This document shows positions 39,075 to 47,557 of a stretch of 64,000 nt of DNA, one piece after another. Source of the stretch: Micromonospora sp. NBC_01813 (lineage in GTDB: Bacteria > Actinomycetota > Actinomycetes > Mycobacteriales > Micromonosporaceae). The stretch covers positions 560,501 to 624,500 of the forward strand of contig NZ_CP109067.1 in NCBI RefSeq assembly GCF_035917335.1. Reading direction: 5' to 3'. A model generated the notes under the pieces. The model was not told the origin of the DNA. It ran no database searches and worked only from the letters and a program-made list of their open reading frames with translations. Numbering within the stretch: the stretch's first letter is position 1; each line of letters starts with the position of its first letter. The position numbers and the translations under genes were made by a program.

Positions 39075-39398
39075 CTACCCGGCCTGGGCTCGATTCGTCC
39101 AAGCTCGCATGAGTTCTGCTGCCAGCCAATGTCCGCGCTCCTCGGCTTCCTCAAGGACCGAGATTCCGTTGGTGTGGCGCAGCGGGTCGGCCCCTCGGGC
39201 GAGCAGGAGTGCGGTGACATCGACGTGGAGCGGCGTATCAGTCTGGACATGGCCGTCGAACTCGACGTCGATGGCGTGGCGTAGCAAAGTCCATCCGTCT
39301 CCGTTGTCGTCCTCGACGTCGGCACCTGCGTCGAGGAGGTCGCGTAGCCGAGGCAGGTCTTCGTGTTCGACTGCGGCGTGGGCCGGTGACGAGGACAT
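39075..39398 (-). CDS. Small ankyrin-repeat protein
   Basis: A 107-aa protein made of about three ankyrin repeats: HAAVEHEDLPRLRDLLDAGA, DGWTLLRHAI, VTALLLARGADPLRHTN and the closing GISVLEEAEERGHWLAAEL. AGAGGAGCAGGG precedes the ATG. It probably acts as a protein-binding module. It is divergent from the LRV-repeat gene. Confidence 0.8.
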   Translation of the reverse strand: MSSSPAHAAVEHEDLPRLRDLLDAGADVEDDNGDGWTLLRHAIDVEFDGHVQTDTPLHVDVTALLLARGADPLRHTNGISVLEEAEERGHWLAAELMRAWTNRAQAG

Positions 39399-39456
39399 CT
39401 TGAACCCTGCTCCTCTTTGCCAGTGGTCGATAGGGGTGTCGAGCCGGAACCGGGGC

Positions 39457-39462
39457 TACCGT
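39457..39462 (+). promoter_or_regulatory. -10 box for the leaderless LRV gene
   Basis: TACCGT followed by 6 bases and the GTG at 39469. Confidence 0.5.
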
Positions 39463-39468
39463 GGCGGC

Positions 39469-40749
39469 GTGACGAACGTGAAGTATCCCCAGCTGTCCGG
39501 GCTGGGGAGGAACCCGGCCGCCTCGGACGATCTCCTGGTACGCCTGGCAGCCCATGCTGCTGGCCGCCACGGGATGTCGCTGCGGCGAGGCCGGCTCGCG
39601 GACCCCGTCGTGGAAGCTCTGCTGGCACACGGCGGCAGCGACACGGCCATCCACCTCAACGGCGAGCGCGTCTCCACCCGGATGCGGAAGGTGATCGCTG
39701 AGCATCCTGATCCTGCCATCCGGCACGCGTACGCCAACTTCATCCGGACCATAGTAGACCGGAACGTGTCGCTGGGCATCGAGTCGCTCGAGGAAGCCTT
39801 CGGGGAGAGTCGGTTCAGCTTGGTCGACTCGTCGGATCCGAAACTGCGGGCGGCGGTCGCGAACACCTGGTCCGACCGGCCACCCGCAGTGCAGCTGCGG
39901 TTGCTCGCCGACTCCGATCCATCGGTGCGTGCTGCGGCGACCCTGCGCCGCCACCCGGGGGTGCCCGCCGAATGGTGGGAGAGGTGCCTCACCGACCCGG
40001 CTACCCGGGTCAACGTCGCGCGCTATGTGCCGTTGACCGTCGCGCAGGCGACCAACCTGATCGGCAGCGGGGATCTCGAGGTGTGCCGGGCGGTGGCCGC
40101 CAACCCCGACCTGCCTGCGGAAGCGGTCGGACTGTTGCTGGAGTTGGACGATCCGCAGGTGCGGGTGGCGGTCGCGTACAGCCGGCACGTCGACGCCGAC
40201 ACGAGAGACCGGCTGTTCGCGCTGGTGGCGGCCGAGGCCGACGCTGGCAGCGTCGCCGCCTACGTTGCGTTGAGCTGGAACTTCGACGAACCGGGCTGGC
40301 TCCGCACGGTGCCGCTTGCCGAGCGGCTGGCGTACCTGGACTGCCCGCATCCACCGTTCCGGCGGGTGCTGGCGAGCTGTCGTGACCTGCCGGACGCCGC
40401 CTGGGAACGGCTCGACAACGACCCGGACCTGCGGGTACGCCGGTACGCCGCCGCGCGGCCGGATGCCCCCGCCGCCGTCCTTGAACGACTCGTGCGTGCA
40501 GGTGGCGCGCCCCAGATCCGGTACGTCGCACTGGAGGATCCTGACCTGCCCGAAGAGGTGCTGGCACGGCTTGCCGTCGACTCCGAGGCCGTCCTCCGAC
40601 GCGGAGCGGCGCGGCACCCCTACGCCACCCCAGCGCTGTTGGAGCAGTTGCTCGCCGACGACGATCCCGAGGTCGTTGACGAAGCCGCCGCCAACCCCCA
40701 GCTTCCCCTCCATTCCATGCACCGCATCCTCGACGAGTCGGCGTTGTAG
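39469..40749 (+). CDS. Leucine-rich-variant (LRV) repeat protein
   Basis: A 426-aa protein made almost entirely of 24-residue repeats of the LRV type: pairs of short helices such as DPKLRAAVANTWSDRPPAV, DPSVRAAATLRRHPGVPAE, DLEVCRAVAANPDLPAEAV and DPQVRVAVAYSRHVDADT, repeating to the end. These stack into a right-handed superhelix that binds other proteins. The long open frame upstream of 39469 has unrelated content, so the GTG start is preferred. Orphan gene followed by a hairpin. Confidence 0.85.
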   Translation: MTNVKYPQLSGLGRNPAASDDLLVRLAAHAAGRHGMSLRRGRLADPVVEALLAHGGSDTAIHLNGERVSTRMRKVIAEHPDPAIRHAYANFIRTIVDRNVSLGIESLEEAFGESRFSLVDSSDPKLRAAVANTWSDRPPAVQLRLLADSDPSVRAAATLRRHPGVPAEWWERCLTDPATRVNVARYVPLTVAQATNLIGSGDLEVCRAVAANPDLPAEAVGLLLELDDPQVRVAVAYSRHVDADTRDRLFALVAAEADAGSVAAYVALSWNFDEPGWLRTVPLAERLAYLDCPHPPFRRVLASCRDLPDAAWERLDNDPDLRVRRYAAARPDAPAAVLERLVRAGGAPQIRYVALEDPDLPEEVLARLAVDSEAVLRRGAARHPYATPALLEQLLADDDPEVVDEAAANPQLPLHSMHRILDESAL

Positions 40750-40808
40750 TCCGCTGCGTGACATACCCCGCCGCTCTCTGGAACCGCACAGTGTTCAATC
40801 ACCACAGT

Positions 40809-40850
40809 CAAAAGTGCGTGACCCGCATTCTTGCGCGTCACGCACTTTTG
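40809..40850. terminator. Palindromic hairpin after the LRV gene
   Basis: Arms CAAAAGTGCGTGAC (40809-40822) and GTCACGCACTTTTG (40837-40850) pair perfectly, with an inner CGCA/TGCG pair. The built-in A and T runs give U-tracts in both directions, a classic bidirectional terminator. Confidence 0.75.
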
Positions 40851-40970
40851 CACCCCCGTGTCGGTGTACCTGGCAGGGCGCAGACTCGAATCGATCAGCG
40901 AGTAGCCGCTGGTGGCGTACGGGCGCAGTCGGGTGGGCCGGCACGCCATCACCGATGCGACTGCCGCGAT

Positions 40971-41150
40971 TCAGCTATCCGGCGTCGCTGACGGTGCGCG
41001 GTCGACGAGGTTGAACACCGTGTACGGGTCGCGTCCGCCGAACAGCAGCGAGATCACGATCGCGGCCATGGCTTCAAGGTGGTGAGCGTGGCGGAGGTCG
41101 CCGACCCGCAGTGGCTCACCGCCCAGGTCGGCGATGAGGCGCCGGGTCAC
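40971..41150 (-). CDS. Possible small ORF, low confidence
   Basis: A 59-codon frame from GTG 41150 with coding-like composition (LIADLGGEPLRVGDLRHAHH and AMAAIVISLLFGGRDPYTVF). It has no clear ribosome site and may be a fragment of a lost gene or chance. No homology is recognised. Confidence 0.3.
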   Translation of the reverse strand: MTRRLIADLGGEPLRVGDLRHAHHLEAMAAIVISLLFGGRDPYTVFNLVDRAPSATPDS

Positions 41151-41210
41151 GTCCAACGCTGCGACCCGCGCGCGTAGCGTGCGGATCGACGAGAGAGGGG
41201 AGGCCGGTCG

Positions 41211-41813
41211 ATGTTGCGGCAGGTGGACTTCTGGTTCGACCCGAGCTGCCCGTACACCTGGGTTACGTCGCGGTGGCTCGTCGAGGCCGCGACGGTACGG
41301 CCGCTCCGCATCCGCTGGCATGTGCTCAGCCTGTCGGTGCTCAACGAACACCGCGATGTCGACCCGGAGGGCGACACCGAGGGATATCTGTGGGGCCCGG
41401 TCCGCGTGTGTGTCGCGGTCGAGCAGCGGTACGGCCAGCCCGGGCTGGAGCGGTTCTTCACCGCGTACGGTCGGCGGGTCCACGAAGGCGGCGAGTGGGT
41501 GCCCTTCGACGAGGTCCTGGCGGACGCCGGACTGCCTACGGAGTTGGCGGCGGCGGCCGAGACGGCGGAGTTCGACGAGGCGGTACGGGCCTCGCACGCC
41601 GCCGGTATCGGCCTGGTCGGTGACCATGTCGGCACCCCGATCGTCGGCACCGACGACGGTGCCGGCAACCGGGTCGCCTTCTTCGGGCCGGTGATCTCCC
41701 GGATCCCGCGCGGCGAGGAGGCCGGCCGGCTCTGGGACGGGGTCGTGCTCGTCGGCGCCGTGTCCGGCTTTCATGAGCTGAAGGGCATGCCCGCAGCCGA
41801 GCCGCAGTTCTGA
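41211..41813 (+). CDS. Rv2466c-family mycothiol-dependent oxidoreductase
   Basis: A 200-aa DsbA-fold protein close to Mycobacterium Rv2466c: FWFDPSCPYTWVTSRWL at the N-terminus, VLSLSVLNEHRD, WGPVRVCVAVEQ, ADAGLPTELAAAA, HVGTPIV and FFGPVISRIPRGEEAGRLWDG. The active site is CPYT instead of the usual CPWC, so only one of the two thiols is kept. Rv2466c uses mycothiol and, among other roles, activates nitro-drugs. GGGGAGG lies upstream of ATG 41211. Confidence 0.88.
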   Translation: MLRQVDFWFDPSCPYTWVTSRWLVEAATVRPLRIRWHVLSLSVLNEHRDVDPEGDTEGYLWGPVRVCVAVEQRYGQPGLERFFTAYGRRVHEGGEWVPFDEVLADAGLPTELAAAAETAEFDEAVRASHAAGIGLVGDHVGTPIVGTDDGAGNRVAFFGPVISRIPRGEEAGRLWDGVVLVGAVSGFHELKGMPAAEPQF

Positions 41814-41824
41814 CCCGTCGGGCG

Positions 41825-42634
41825 TCAGGACCCCCGAAGGTGGCGCAGCCCCTCGACGCCGAGCCGGTAGCCGTCGGGGAATTGGTCGTCGCGATCCCAG
41901 CGCCACGTAGCGATCATCGCCTGCATGAGAGTTCGACAATCTCGGAGCAGGTGGTGATCGACGTCCGGGTATCGGTCTGCGACCTCGTCGGGTGCGTGTG
42001 CCAGGTCGAACTCGATCGGCCCCCGGCAGCACGTCTCGAAGTCGACGAAGAGCAGGCCGATTCGGGTCGAGAGCAGGTTGCCCGGGTGAGGTTCGCCGTG
42101 CAGGAGTTGTTCGGGCCGGCCGCTGTCGTTGACCACTCGGCGCAGCCGGTCCAACGTGCCCGCCAGGAAGTCCCGGTCCGCGTCGGCCAGCCCCGGGGTC
42201 CGGTCGGGGTCCGCCACGAGCGCCTGGGCCTCGGAAACCCGGTCCGTGAAGCGCGGGGTGGGCAGGTCGACCCGGCGCATTCCGGCGTGCAGACGTCCGA
42301 GCGCGTCGGCGTAGTCCGCAGGTGGGATCGCCTCAGTCACCGGTGAGTAGTAGGTCCACAGTGTGACCAGGTAGTCGTCCGAGGCGAAGACTTCGGGCGT
42401 TAGCAACGCGGCCACCGGGCTGCCGACCTCGAACAGCCGCTGAGCGATATCCACTTCACGCTGGGCACTCTGGTGCGCGGCCGGTGCCACCCGCGCCAGC
42501 ACGTCGCAGGGCTGCAGCCGCAGGGTGAGTTTGTTCGAGTTGTGCAGGACGGCGGCGTCGTGGGCGGTCAAGCCGAGCGACGCGGCGATCGACATGGCTG
42601 CCTGCGTTGCCCGCTGGGCCGCCTCCGCCTGCAT
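41825..42634 (-). CDS. Aminoglycoside phosphotransferase-like kinase
   Basis: A 269-aa protein kinase-like fold. The catalytic region reads LLHGEPHPGNLLS, then IGLLFVDFETCCRGP (metal-binding D in FVDFE), followed by DLAHAPDEVA. The N-lobe has LRLQPCDVLARVAP. Substrate unknown; such orphans phosphorylate various small molecules and are not evidence of drug resistance. Converges with the Rv2466c-family gene, 11 bases apart. Confidence 0.85.
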   Translation of the reverse strand: MQAEAAQRATQAAMSIAASLGLTAHDAAVLHNSNKLTLRLQPCDVLARVAPAAHQSAQREVDIAQRLFEVGSPVAALLTPEVFASDDYLVTLWTYYSPVTEAIPPADYADALGRLHAGMRRVDLPTPRFTDRVSEAQALVADPDRTPGLADADRDFLAGTLDRLRRVVNDSGRPEQLLHGEPHPGNLLSTRIGLLFVDFETCCRGPIEFDLAHAPDEVADRYPDVDHHLLRDCRTLMQAMIATWRWDRDDQFPDGYRLGVEGLRHLRGS

Positions 42635-42671
42635 CGGACCACCGTAACTCAGCGCCTCCGGCGCGATAGCG

Positions 42672-43544
42672 GTGGCGCGTTCCGGTCTCTTGCCAAGGGC
42701 TGACCGGCAGCGTCAGATGTCGCGCTACCCGGTCAAGTCGATGCTCGGAGAGGACCTGGACCAGGCGTACGTGGACGAGGCGGGCATCGCCGGCGACCGG
42801 GCCTTCGCGGTGCTCGACTGTCTCACCGGCAAGGTGGCCAGCGCCAAGAACCCGCGCCTGTGGCGAGACATGCTGACCGTACGGTCGACGCTCGCGCCCT
42901 CCGACACCACCGGTGCCCCGGCGGTCCGGTTGACCATGGCGGACGGTACGACCGAGACCGTGACGGTCACCGGACGCCCCGATCCGGCGCTGTCCACGCT
43001 GCTGGGCCGGGACGTGCGCCTGCTCGACCGGGCCGCGCCGGGTGCGACCATCGAGCGGATGGACCCGGCCCAGGTACGCACCGACGACGACCTTTCACGC
43101 GCGCAGACCGGCAGCTCCGTGCTGGCTGCCGGCTCCCCACCGGGTACGTTCTTCGACTTCGCGCCCCTGCACCTGATGACGACCGCGACGCTGGCCGGCC
43201 TCGCGGCCCACTCGGGTCGGCCGGTCGACGGCGAGCGTTTCCGGCCCAACATCGTCGTCGAGGTGCCTGACCCGGGTGCCGGCTTCGTCGAGAACGGCTG
43301 GCCGGGGCGTCGGCTGCGGATCGGCACCGATGTGGTTGCCGAGGTCGTCGTCGCGACCCCACGGTGCGTGGTTCCGGCGCTGCGCCACGGTGACCGCGAG
43401 CCGGATGTCGCGCTGCTGCAGGTGCTGAGTCGGCACAACCGCCTGCGTCTGGAGGCCGTCGGCTTTCTGCCGTGCGCCGGGGTGTACGCGCGCCCGGTGG
43501 AATTCGGCGTCATCCGCTCCGGGGACCCGGTCGAGTTCTGCTGA
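42672..43544 (+). CDS. MOSC-domain protein
   Basis: A 290-aa protein with the MOSC N-terminal barrel (RYPVKSMLGEDL, GDRAFAVLD) and the MOSC core (FFDFAPLHLMTTATL, RFRPNIVVEVP, CVVPALRHGDREPD with the conserved cysteine). Members bind molybdenum cofactor and pass sulfur or reduce N-hydroxylated substrates. The first 15 residues (to RQRQMSRYPV) do not resemble the usual first strand. Starting at ATG 42717 would drop that strand, so a 5' frameshift or mis-start is possible. Confidence 0.85.
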   Translation: MARSGLLPRADRQRQMSRYPVKSMLGEDLDQAYVDEAGIAGDRAFAVLDCLTGKVASAKNPRLWRDMLTVRSTLAPSDTTGAPAVRLTMADGTTETVTVTGRPDPALSTLLGRDVRLLDRAAPGATIERMDPAQVRTDDDLSRAQTGSSVLAAGSPPGTFFDFAPLHLMTTATLAGLAAHSGRPVDGERFRPNIVVEVPDPGAGFVENGWPGRRLRIGTDVVAEVVVATPRCVVPALRHGDREPDVALLQVLSRHNRLRLEAVGFLPCAGVYARPVEFGVIRSGDPVEFC

Positions 43545-43564
43545 CCGTACCCGTACCCGGTGAT

Positions 43565-44122
43565 TCAGCAGGCGCGGCGGTAGTGCATGGCCACCGCGCC
43601 GTTGCGCAGCGGCTCCGCCGAGAGCAGCTCGAGGCGGCGGGTGCCGGGCAGCCCGCCCTGATACAGCGTCGGGCCGTGGCCGGCGATCCTGGGATGGACG
43701 AGCAGCTGGTACTCGTCGATCAGGTCCAGCCGGTCGAGTTCGGTCGCGAGCGTGCCGCTGCCGAGGAGGACCCCGGCCGGGGTCGCGTCCTTGAGCTTCT
43801 GCACGCCCTCACGCAGATCACCGGCGATGTGGTGGCTGTTGGTCCACGGCAAGTCGGTGCGCGTCGACGACACCACGTACTTGGGTTTGGCCTCCAGCTT
43901 GACCGCCCACTCGCGCATGGCCGGTGGCGCTTCCTGGTCGCCGCGGGCGACGGCCGGCCAGTAGCCCTCCATCATCTCGTAGGTGACGCGACCCCACAGC
44001 ATTGCCCCGCACTCGTCCATGAGACGGGTGAAGAGGGCGCGCGTCTCGTCGTCGGCGATCCCCTCCTGGTGGTCGACGCAACCGTCCAGGGTGACGTTGA
44101 GGCTGAAGGTGAGCAGTCCCAT
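43565..44122 (-). CDS. Dihydrofolate-reductase/RibD-C family protein
   Basis: A 185-aa reductase of the RibD C-terminal family: LLTFSLNVTLDGCVDH at the start, LWGRVTYEMMEGYWP, YVVSSTRTDLPW, the phosphate-binding LLGSGTLATEL and the terminal YQLLVHPRIAGHGP. TAGACT lies 8 bases before the ATG at 44122 (leaderless), inside a 49-base divergent region shared with sigJ. Orphans of this family often reduce an unknown substrate with NADPH. Confidence 0.9.
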   Translation of the reverse strand: MGLLTFSLNVTLDGCVDHQEGIADDETRALFTRLMDECGAMLWGRVTYEMMEGYWPAVARGDQEAPPAMREWAVKLEAKPKYVVSSTRTDLPWTNSHHIAGDLREGVQKLKDATPAGVLLGSGTLATELDRLDLIDEYQLLVHPRIAGHGPTLYQGGLPGTRRLELLSAEPLRNGAVAMHYRRAC

Positions 44123-44130
44123 GGCGGGCG

Positions 44131-44164
44131 AGTCTAACGGCCGGTCGACGGCCGGGCCTACGAT
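44131..44164. promoter_or_regulatory. Divergent leaderless promoters, DHFR-like and sigJ
   Basis: Two -10 boxes face apart within a 49-base gap: TAGACT (minus strand, 44131-44136, 8 bases from the ATG) and TACGAT (plus strand, 44159-44164, 7 bases from the sigJ ATG). Confidence 0.6.
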
Positions 44165-44171
44165 CGGGGCC

Positions 44172-45116
44172 ATGGCCCTGACGGCGGACGACGTCGACCG
44201 GTTCGAGGCCGCCAGGCCACGCCTGGCGGCGATCGCCTACCGGCTGCTCGGCTCCGCCAGCGAGGCCGAGGACGCCGTGCAGGAGACGTTCCTGCGTTGG
44301 CAGGCCGCCGACGTCGACCGGGTCGACGTCCCCGAGGCCTGGCTGACGAAGGTCCTCACCAACCTGTGCCTCAACCAGTTGACCTCCGCGCGGGCCCGCC
44401 GGGAGACGTACGTCGGTCAGTGGCTGCCCGAGCCGCTGCTCGCCGGTGACCCGATGCTCGGCCCGGCCGACACCGCCGAGCAGCGCGAATCCGTCTCGTA
44501 CGCCGTCCTCGCCCTGATGGAGCGGCTGACGCCGCAGGAGCGGGCCGTGTACGTCCTGCGGGAGGCCTTCGGCTACCCGCACCGCGACATCGCCGGGATC
44601 CTCGGTGTCTCCGAGGCCGCCAGCCAGCAGATCCTGCACCGGGCCCGGCAGCACGTCGCCGCCGGCCGGGCCCGCACCGACATCGACCAGGCCGCCGCCC
44701 GGCGCGTCGTCGAGGAGTTCCTGTCCGCCGCCGCCAGCGGTCGCATCGAGCCGCTGGTACGCCTGCTCACCGGCGACGCCGTCTCGATCGGCGACGGCGG
44801 CGGAAAGATTCCGGCCCGCGCCACGCCGGTCGTCGGTGCCGTCGCGGTCGCGAAGTTCCTGCGCGGCCTGTTCACCCCGGGGCAGGCCAAGCGCGCCGTG
44901 GTCGGCGGCACGCCCGAGCTGTACGCCTGGACCGCCAACGGTGACCCGGCTGTCGTGGCCGTCCTCGACGGTCGGGTCATCGGCGTTATCTGTCTGCAGG
45001 TCACCGCCGACGGCGTCGCCGCGCTCCACAGCCAGGTCAACCCCGACAAACTGCACCGGGCGGGCGGGTCCTGGGCGGCCGTCGACCACGGGGAACCGCT
45101 GTTCACCGCCTTCTGA
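44172..45116 (+). CDS. sigJ: ECF sigma factor SigJ-type with SnoaL-like tail
   Basis: A 314-aa ECF sigma factor. Region 2 (FEAARPRLAAIAYRLLGSAS, AEDAVQETFLRW) and region 4 (LTPQERAVYVLREAFGYPHR, IAGILGVSEAASQQ) are clear. The last 130 residues (RRVVEEFLSAAASGRI onwards) form the NTF2/SnoaL-like domain typical of the SigJ group. These need no anti-sigma. Leaderless start at ATG 44172. The next gene is an NDH-2-like oxidoreductase, a common SigJ neighbour. Confidence 0.92.
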   Translation: MALTADDVDRFEAARPRLAAIAYRLLGSASEAEDAVQETFLRWQAADVDRVDVPEAWLTKVLTNLCLNQLTSARARRETYVGQWLPEPLLAGDPMLGPADTAEQRESVSYAVLALMERLTPQERAVYVLREAFGYPHRDIAGILGVSEAASQQILHRARQHVAAGRARTDIDQAAARRVVEEFLSAAASGRIEPLVRLLTGDAVSIGDGGGKIPARATPVVGAVAVAKFLRGLFTPGQAKRAVVGGTPELYAWTANGDPAVVAVLDGRVIGVICLQVTADGVAALHSQVNPDKLHRAGGSWAAVDHGEPLFTAF

Positions 45117-45213
45117 CCGCAGCGTGTGAGCTGCTTCACGTCGCCGTCGTGTCAGACAACGGATCGCTGCCCGGTTCAGGTGGTGTCACATCCCGTGCAG
45201 ACAGGAGCAGGAC

Positions 45214-46413
45214 ATGCGACACCGCATCATCGTCCTCGGCGCCGGATACGCCGGAGCCGTCGCCGCCGGCCGCCTCGCCCGGCGGCTGCACCGCGACGAC
45301 GTCGCCGTCACCGTCGTCAACGCCGAGCCCGACTTCGTCGAACGCGTACGGATGCACCAGCTGGCGACCGGCCAGGATCTCAAGCCCCGGCCGTTGCGGG
45401 AGATGTTCGCCGGCACTGGCGTCGAGGTGCGGCTGGCGAAGGTCACCGGCGTCGACGTCGACGCCAAGACCGTCACGGTCGCCGCAGCCGGCGGCAATGG
45501 CGGCACCGGCGGCGACGTGCTCGGCTACGACACGCTCGTCTACGCCCTCGGCAGCGGCTGGAACCCCGGTGACGTCCCCGGCGTCGCCGAACACGCCGCC
45601 GAGATCGCCAGCCGGTCGGGGGCGCTGCGGCTGCGGGACCGCCTGGCCCGCCTCGCCGCCGGGCAACCGGTCGTCGTGGTCGGCGGCGGCCTGACCGGCC
45701 TGGAGGCCGCGACGGAGATCGCCGAGGCCCGCCCGGATCTCGACGTCGCCCTCGCCGTCCGCGACGGCCTCGGCGACACCCTCTCGCCGAAGGGCCGTAC
45801 GCATCTGCGCAGGGTCCTCGACACCCTCGGCGTCACCGTGCACGAGCACACCACCGTCACCGGCGTCGCCGCCGACCGGGTCACCACCGCCGACGGCGGT
45901 GCCATCGCGGCCGCGGTCACCGTCTGGACCGCCGGGTTCGCTGTCCACCCCATCGCCCGTACGACCGCATTGAAGGTCGCCGACAGCGGCCAGATCGTGG
46001 TCGACGGCATGATGCGTTCGGTGTCGCACCCGGACGTGTACGCCGTCGGCGACGCGGCCTGGGTGACCGGCCCCGGCGGCAGGCCGCTGCGGATGTCGTG
46101 CGCCTCCGGGGTGCCGACCGCATGGCAGGCCGCCGACGCGATCGCGGCCCGGATGACCGGCGGGAAACCGCCGAACGCGCCGCTGCGCTACTACAACCAG
46201 TGCATCTCGCTGGGCCGCCGCGAGGGCCTGATCCAGTACGTCACCGCCGACGACCGGGCCAAGCCGGGGGTGCTGACCGGCCGGCCCGCCGCCGCCTACA
46301 AGGAGCTGGTCTGCCGGGGCGCCGCCTGGGGCGTCGCCAACCCGCTGCTCGGGCTGCCGACCCGCCGCCACGTCACCCGCCGAGCGTCAGGAGCTGCCCA
46401 GCGCCTGGCGTAA
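45214..46413 (+). CDS. NDH-2-like FAD/NAD(P) oxidoreductase
   Basis: A 399-aa flavoprotein. The FAD motif is IIVLGAGYAGAVAAGRLA, the NAD(P) motif VVVVGGGLTGLEAATEIAE, and the second FAD motif VYAVGDAAWV. A C-terminal helical tail (CRGAAWGVANPLLGL) might bind the membrane as in NDH-2, but quinone reductase activity is not shown. AGGAGC lies 5 bases before the ATG. It follows sigJ by 97 bases and may be its target. Confidence 0.9.
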   Translation: MRHRIIVLGAGYAGAVAAGRLARRLHRDDVAVTVVNAEPDFVERVRMHQLATGQDLKPRPLREMFAGTGVEVRLAKVTGVDVDAKTVTVAAAGGNGGTGGDVLGYDTLVYALGSGWNPGDVPGVAEHAAEIASRSGALRLRDRLARLAAGQPVVVVGGGLTGLEAATEIAEARPDLDVALAVRDGLGDTLSPKGRTHLRRVLDTLGVTVHEHTTVTGVAADRVTTADGGAIAAAVTVWTAGFAVHPIARTTALKVADSGQIVVDGMMRSVSHPDVYAVGDAAWVTGPGGRPLRMSCASGVPTAWQAADAIAARMTGGKPPNAPLRYYNQCISLGRREGLIQYVTADDRAKPGVLTGRPAAAYKELVCRGAAWGVANPLLGLPTRRHVTRRASGAAQRLA

Positions 46414-46896
46414 CGCCTCTTCCCGTTCGGCGATGAGGTCCTCGGTTTCGGGCTGCAGGTTGTCGAGGGTCGACTGCATCGGGCCTTTCGCGAAGAACTG
46501 GGCCGCGTTCACCATCAGGATCTTGCCGGCCTCGATGGCGTTCGCCAACTGGGTCGCGGCCTGCTCGGCCTCGGCGGGGAACTCGATGGCGGCCAGCGCC
46601 TCGCCGTAGGTGTCGAACAGGTCGCCCAACGCCCGAGCGTCCTGCTGCGCGGTCAGCAGCCCGGCGTCCATCAGCCCGCCGCCGGCCCGGTCCATGTTGC
46701 TGTCGAGCTGCCTCGCCAACGGCTCGTACTGGCTGTTGAACTGCTCGGCGGCCTGTTCGAACTCGTCGGCGGGTCCGCCGCCACGGGTCAACGCCGCCAC
46801 GATCACGACCGTGACCACGGCCAGCATCACGACCACCGCGCCAGCCACGCCGAGGACCAGGATGGGCGAGCGTCGACGCTCACTCGTGATCGTCAT
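46387..46896 (-). CDS. Single-pass membrane protein of protease operon
   Basis: A 169-aa protein with one membrane segment (residues 11-37, VLGVAGAVVVMLAVVTVVIVAA) and an exposed, helical domain (EFEQAAEQFNSQYEPLARQL onwards). It follows the coiled-coil protein by 1 base and overlaps the oxidoreductase gene 27 bases on the opposite strand. Third gene of a three-gene envelope operon. Function unknown. Confidence 0.75.
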   Translation of the reverse strand: MTITSERRRSPILVLGVAGAVVVMLAVVTVVIVAALTRGGGPADEFEQAAEQFNSQYEPLARQLDSNMDRAGGGLMDAGLLTAQQDARALGDLFDTYGEALAAIEFPAEAEQAATQLANAIEAGKILMVNAAQFFAKGPMQSTLDNLQPETEDLIAEREEALRQALGSS

Positions 46897-46897
46897 C

Positions 46898-47536
46898 TCA
46901 GGAGTCCACCCCTGCCTGGGCCCTGCTGCAGGCGGTGTCGGCCTGGCGCAGTGCGGTGTCCAGTTTGTTCTCGTCTCCGGCGCGGGCGGCGTCGAACATC
47001 TCCTGCGCCCGCCGCATACACGGCAGGAGGACGTCCCGTTCCTCGGTGACGCCGGCCAGGTTCTCCGTGGTGGTGTCCAGTTCGGTGGTCAGCTCGCCGA
47101 CCCGAGCCTCGGTCTCGGCGATCTTCTCGTCCCGCTCGGTGACGATGTCGCGCTGCTCCTGCAGCTGGTTGTTGAGATCGGATCTGGTCTCGCGGAAGTC
47201 GCCACGCTCGTTGAGGTACAGGCCGAAACCGACGCCGCCGAGGATGAGCAGCAGCACCGACAGGATCGCGAGAACCAGGGTGGCCCGCCCCTTCGGCGCG
47301 GGCCGCGGTGCCTGCCCGTACGGCGGCGGCTGCCCGTACTGCGGCGGCGGCGGTCCGTACGGCGGTGCGGATGCCGGCGGTGCGGATGCCGGCGGTGCCT
47401 GGGTCTCGGCGGGGGCGTACGAAGGTTGCGCCGGGAAGGCCTGCGTCGGCGGCGCGGAGGTGGGCTGCGGGTAGGCCGGGGCCGGGGCCGCTGGGGCACG
47501 GTACGGGCTGTCATCCGGCGCGTACGGGTACGACAT
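46898..47536 (-). CDS. Pro-rich coiled-coil membrane protein
   Basis: A 212-aa protein: residues 1-85 Pro/Tyr/Ala-rich with repeats of the type PPQYGQPPPYGQ; a membrane segment at about 86-108 (ATLVLAILSVLLLILGGVG); then an extracellular coiled coil (SDLNNQLQEQRDIVTERDEK). A Cys pair (LLPCMRRAQEM; TACSRAQ) is near the end. It sits between a membrane protease and a similar single-pass protein, so the three probably form one envelope complex. Confidence 0.78.
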   Translation of the reverse strand: MSYPYAPDDSPYRAPAAPAPAYPQPTSAPPTQAFPAQPSYAPAETQAPPASAPPASAPPYGPPPPQYGQPPPYGQAPRPAPKGRATLVLAILSVLLLILGGVGFGLYLNERGDFRETRSDLNNQLQEQRDIVTERDEKIAETEARVGELTTELDTTTENLAGVTEERDVLLPCMRRAQEMFDAARAGDENKLDTALRQADTACSRAQAGVDS

Positions 47537-47557
47537 GGTTCCCTCCGAGGGTTTCGA

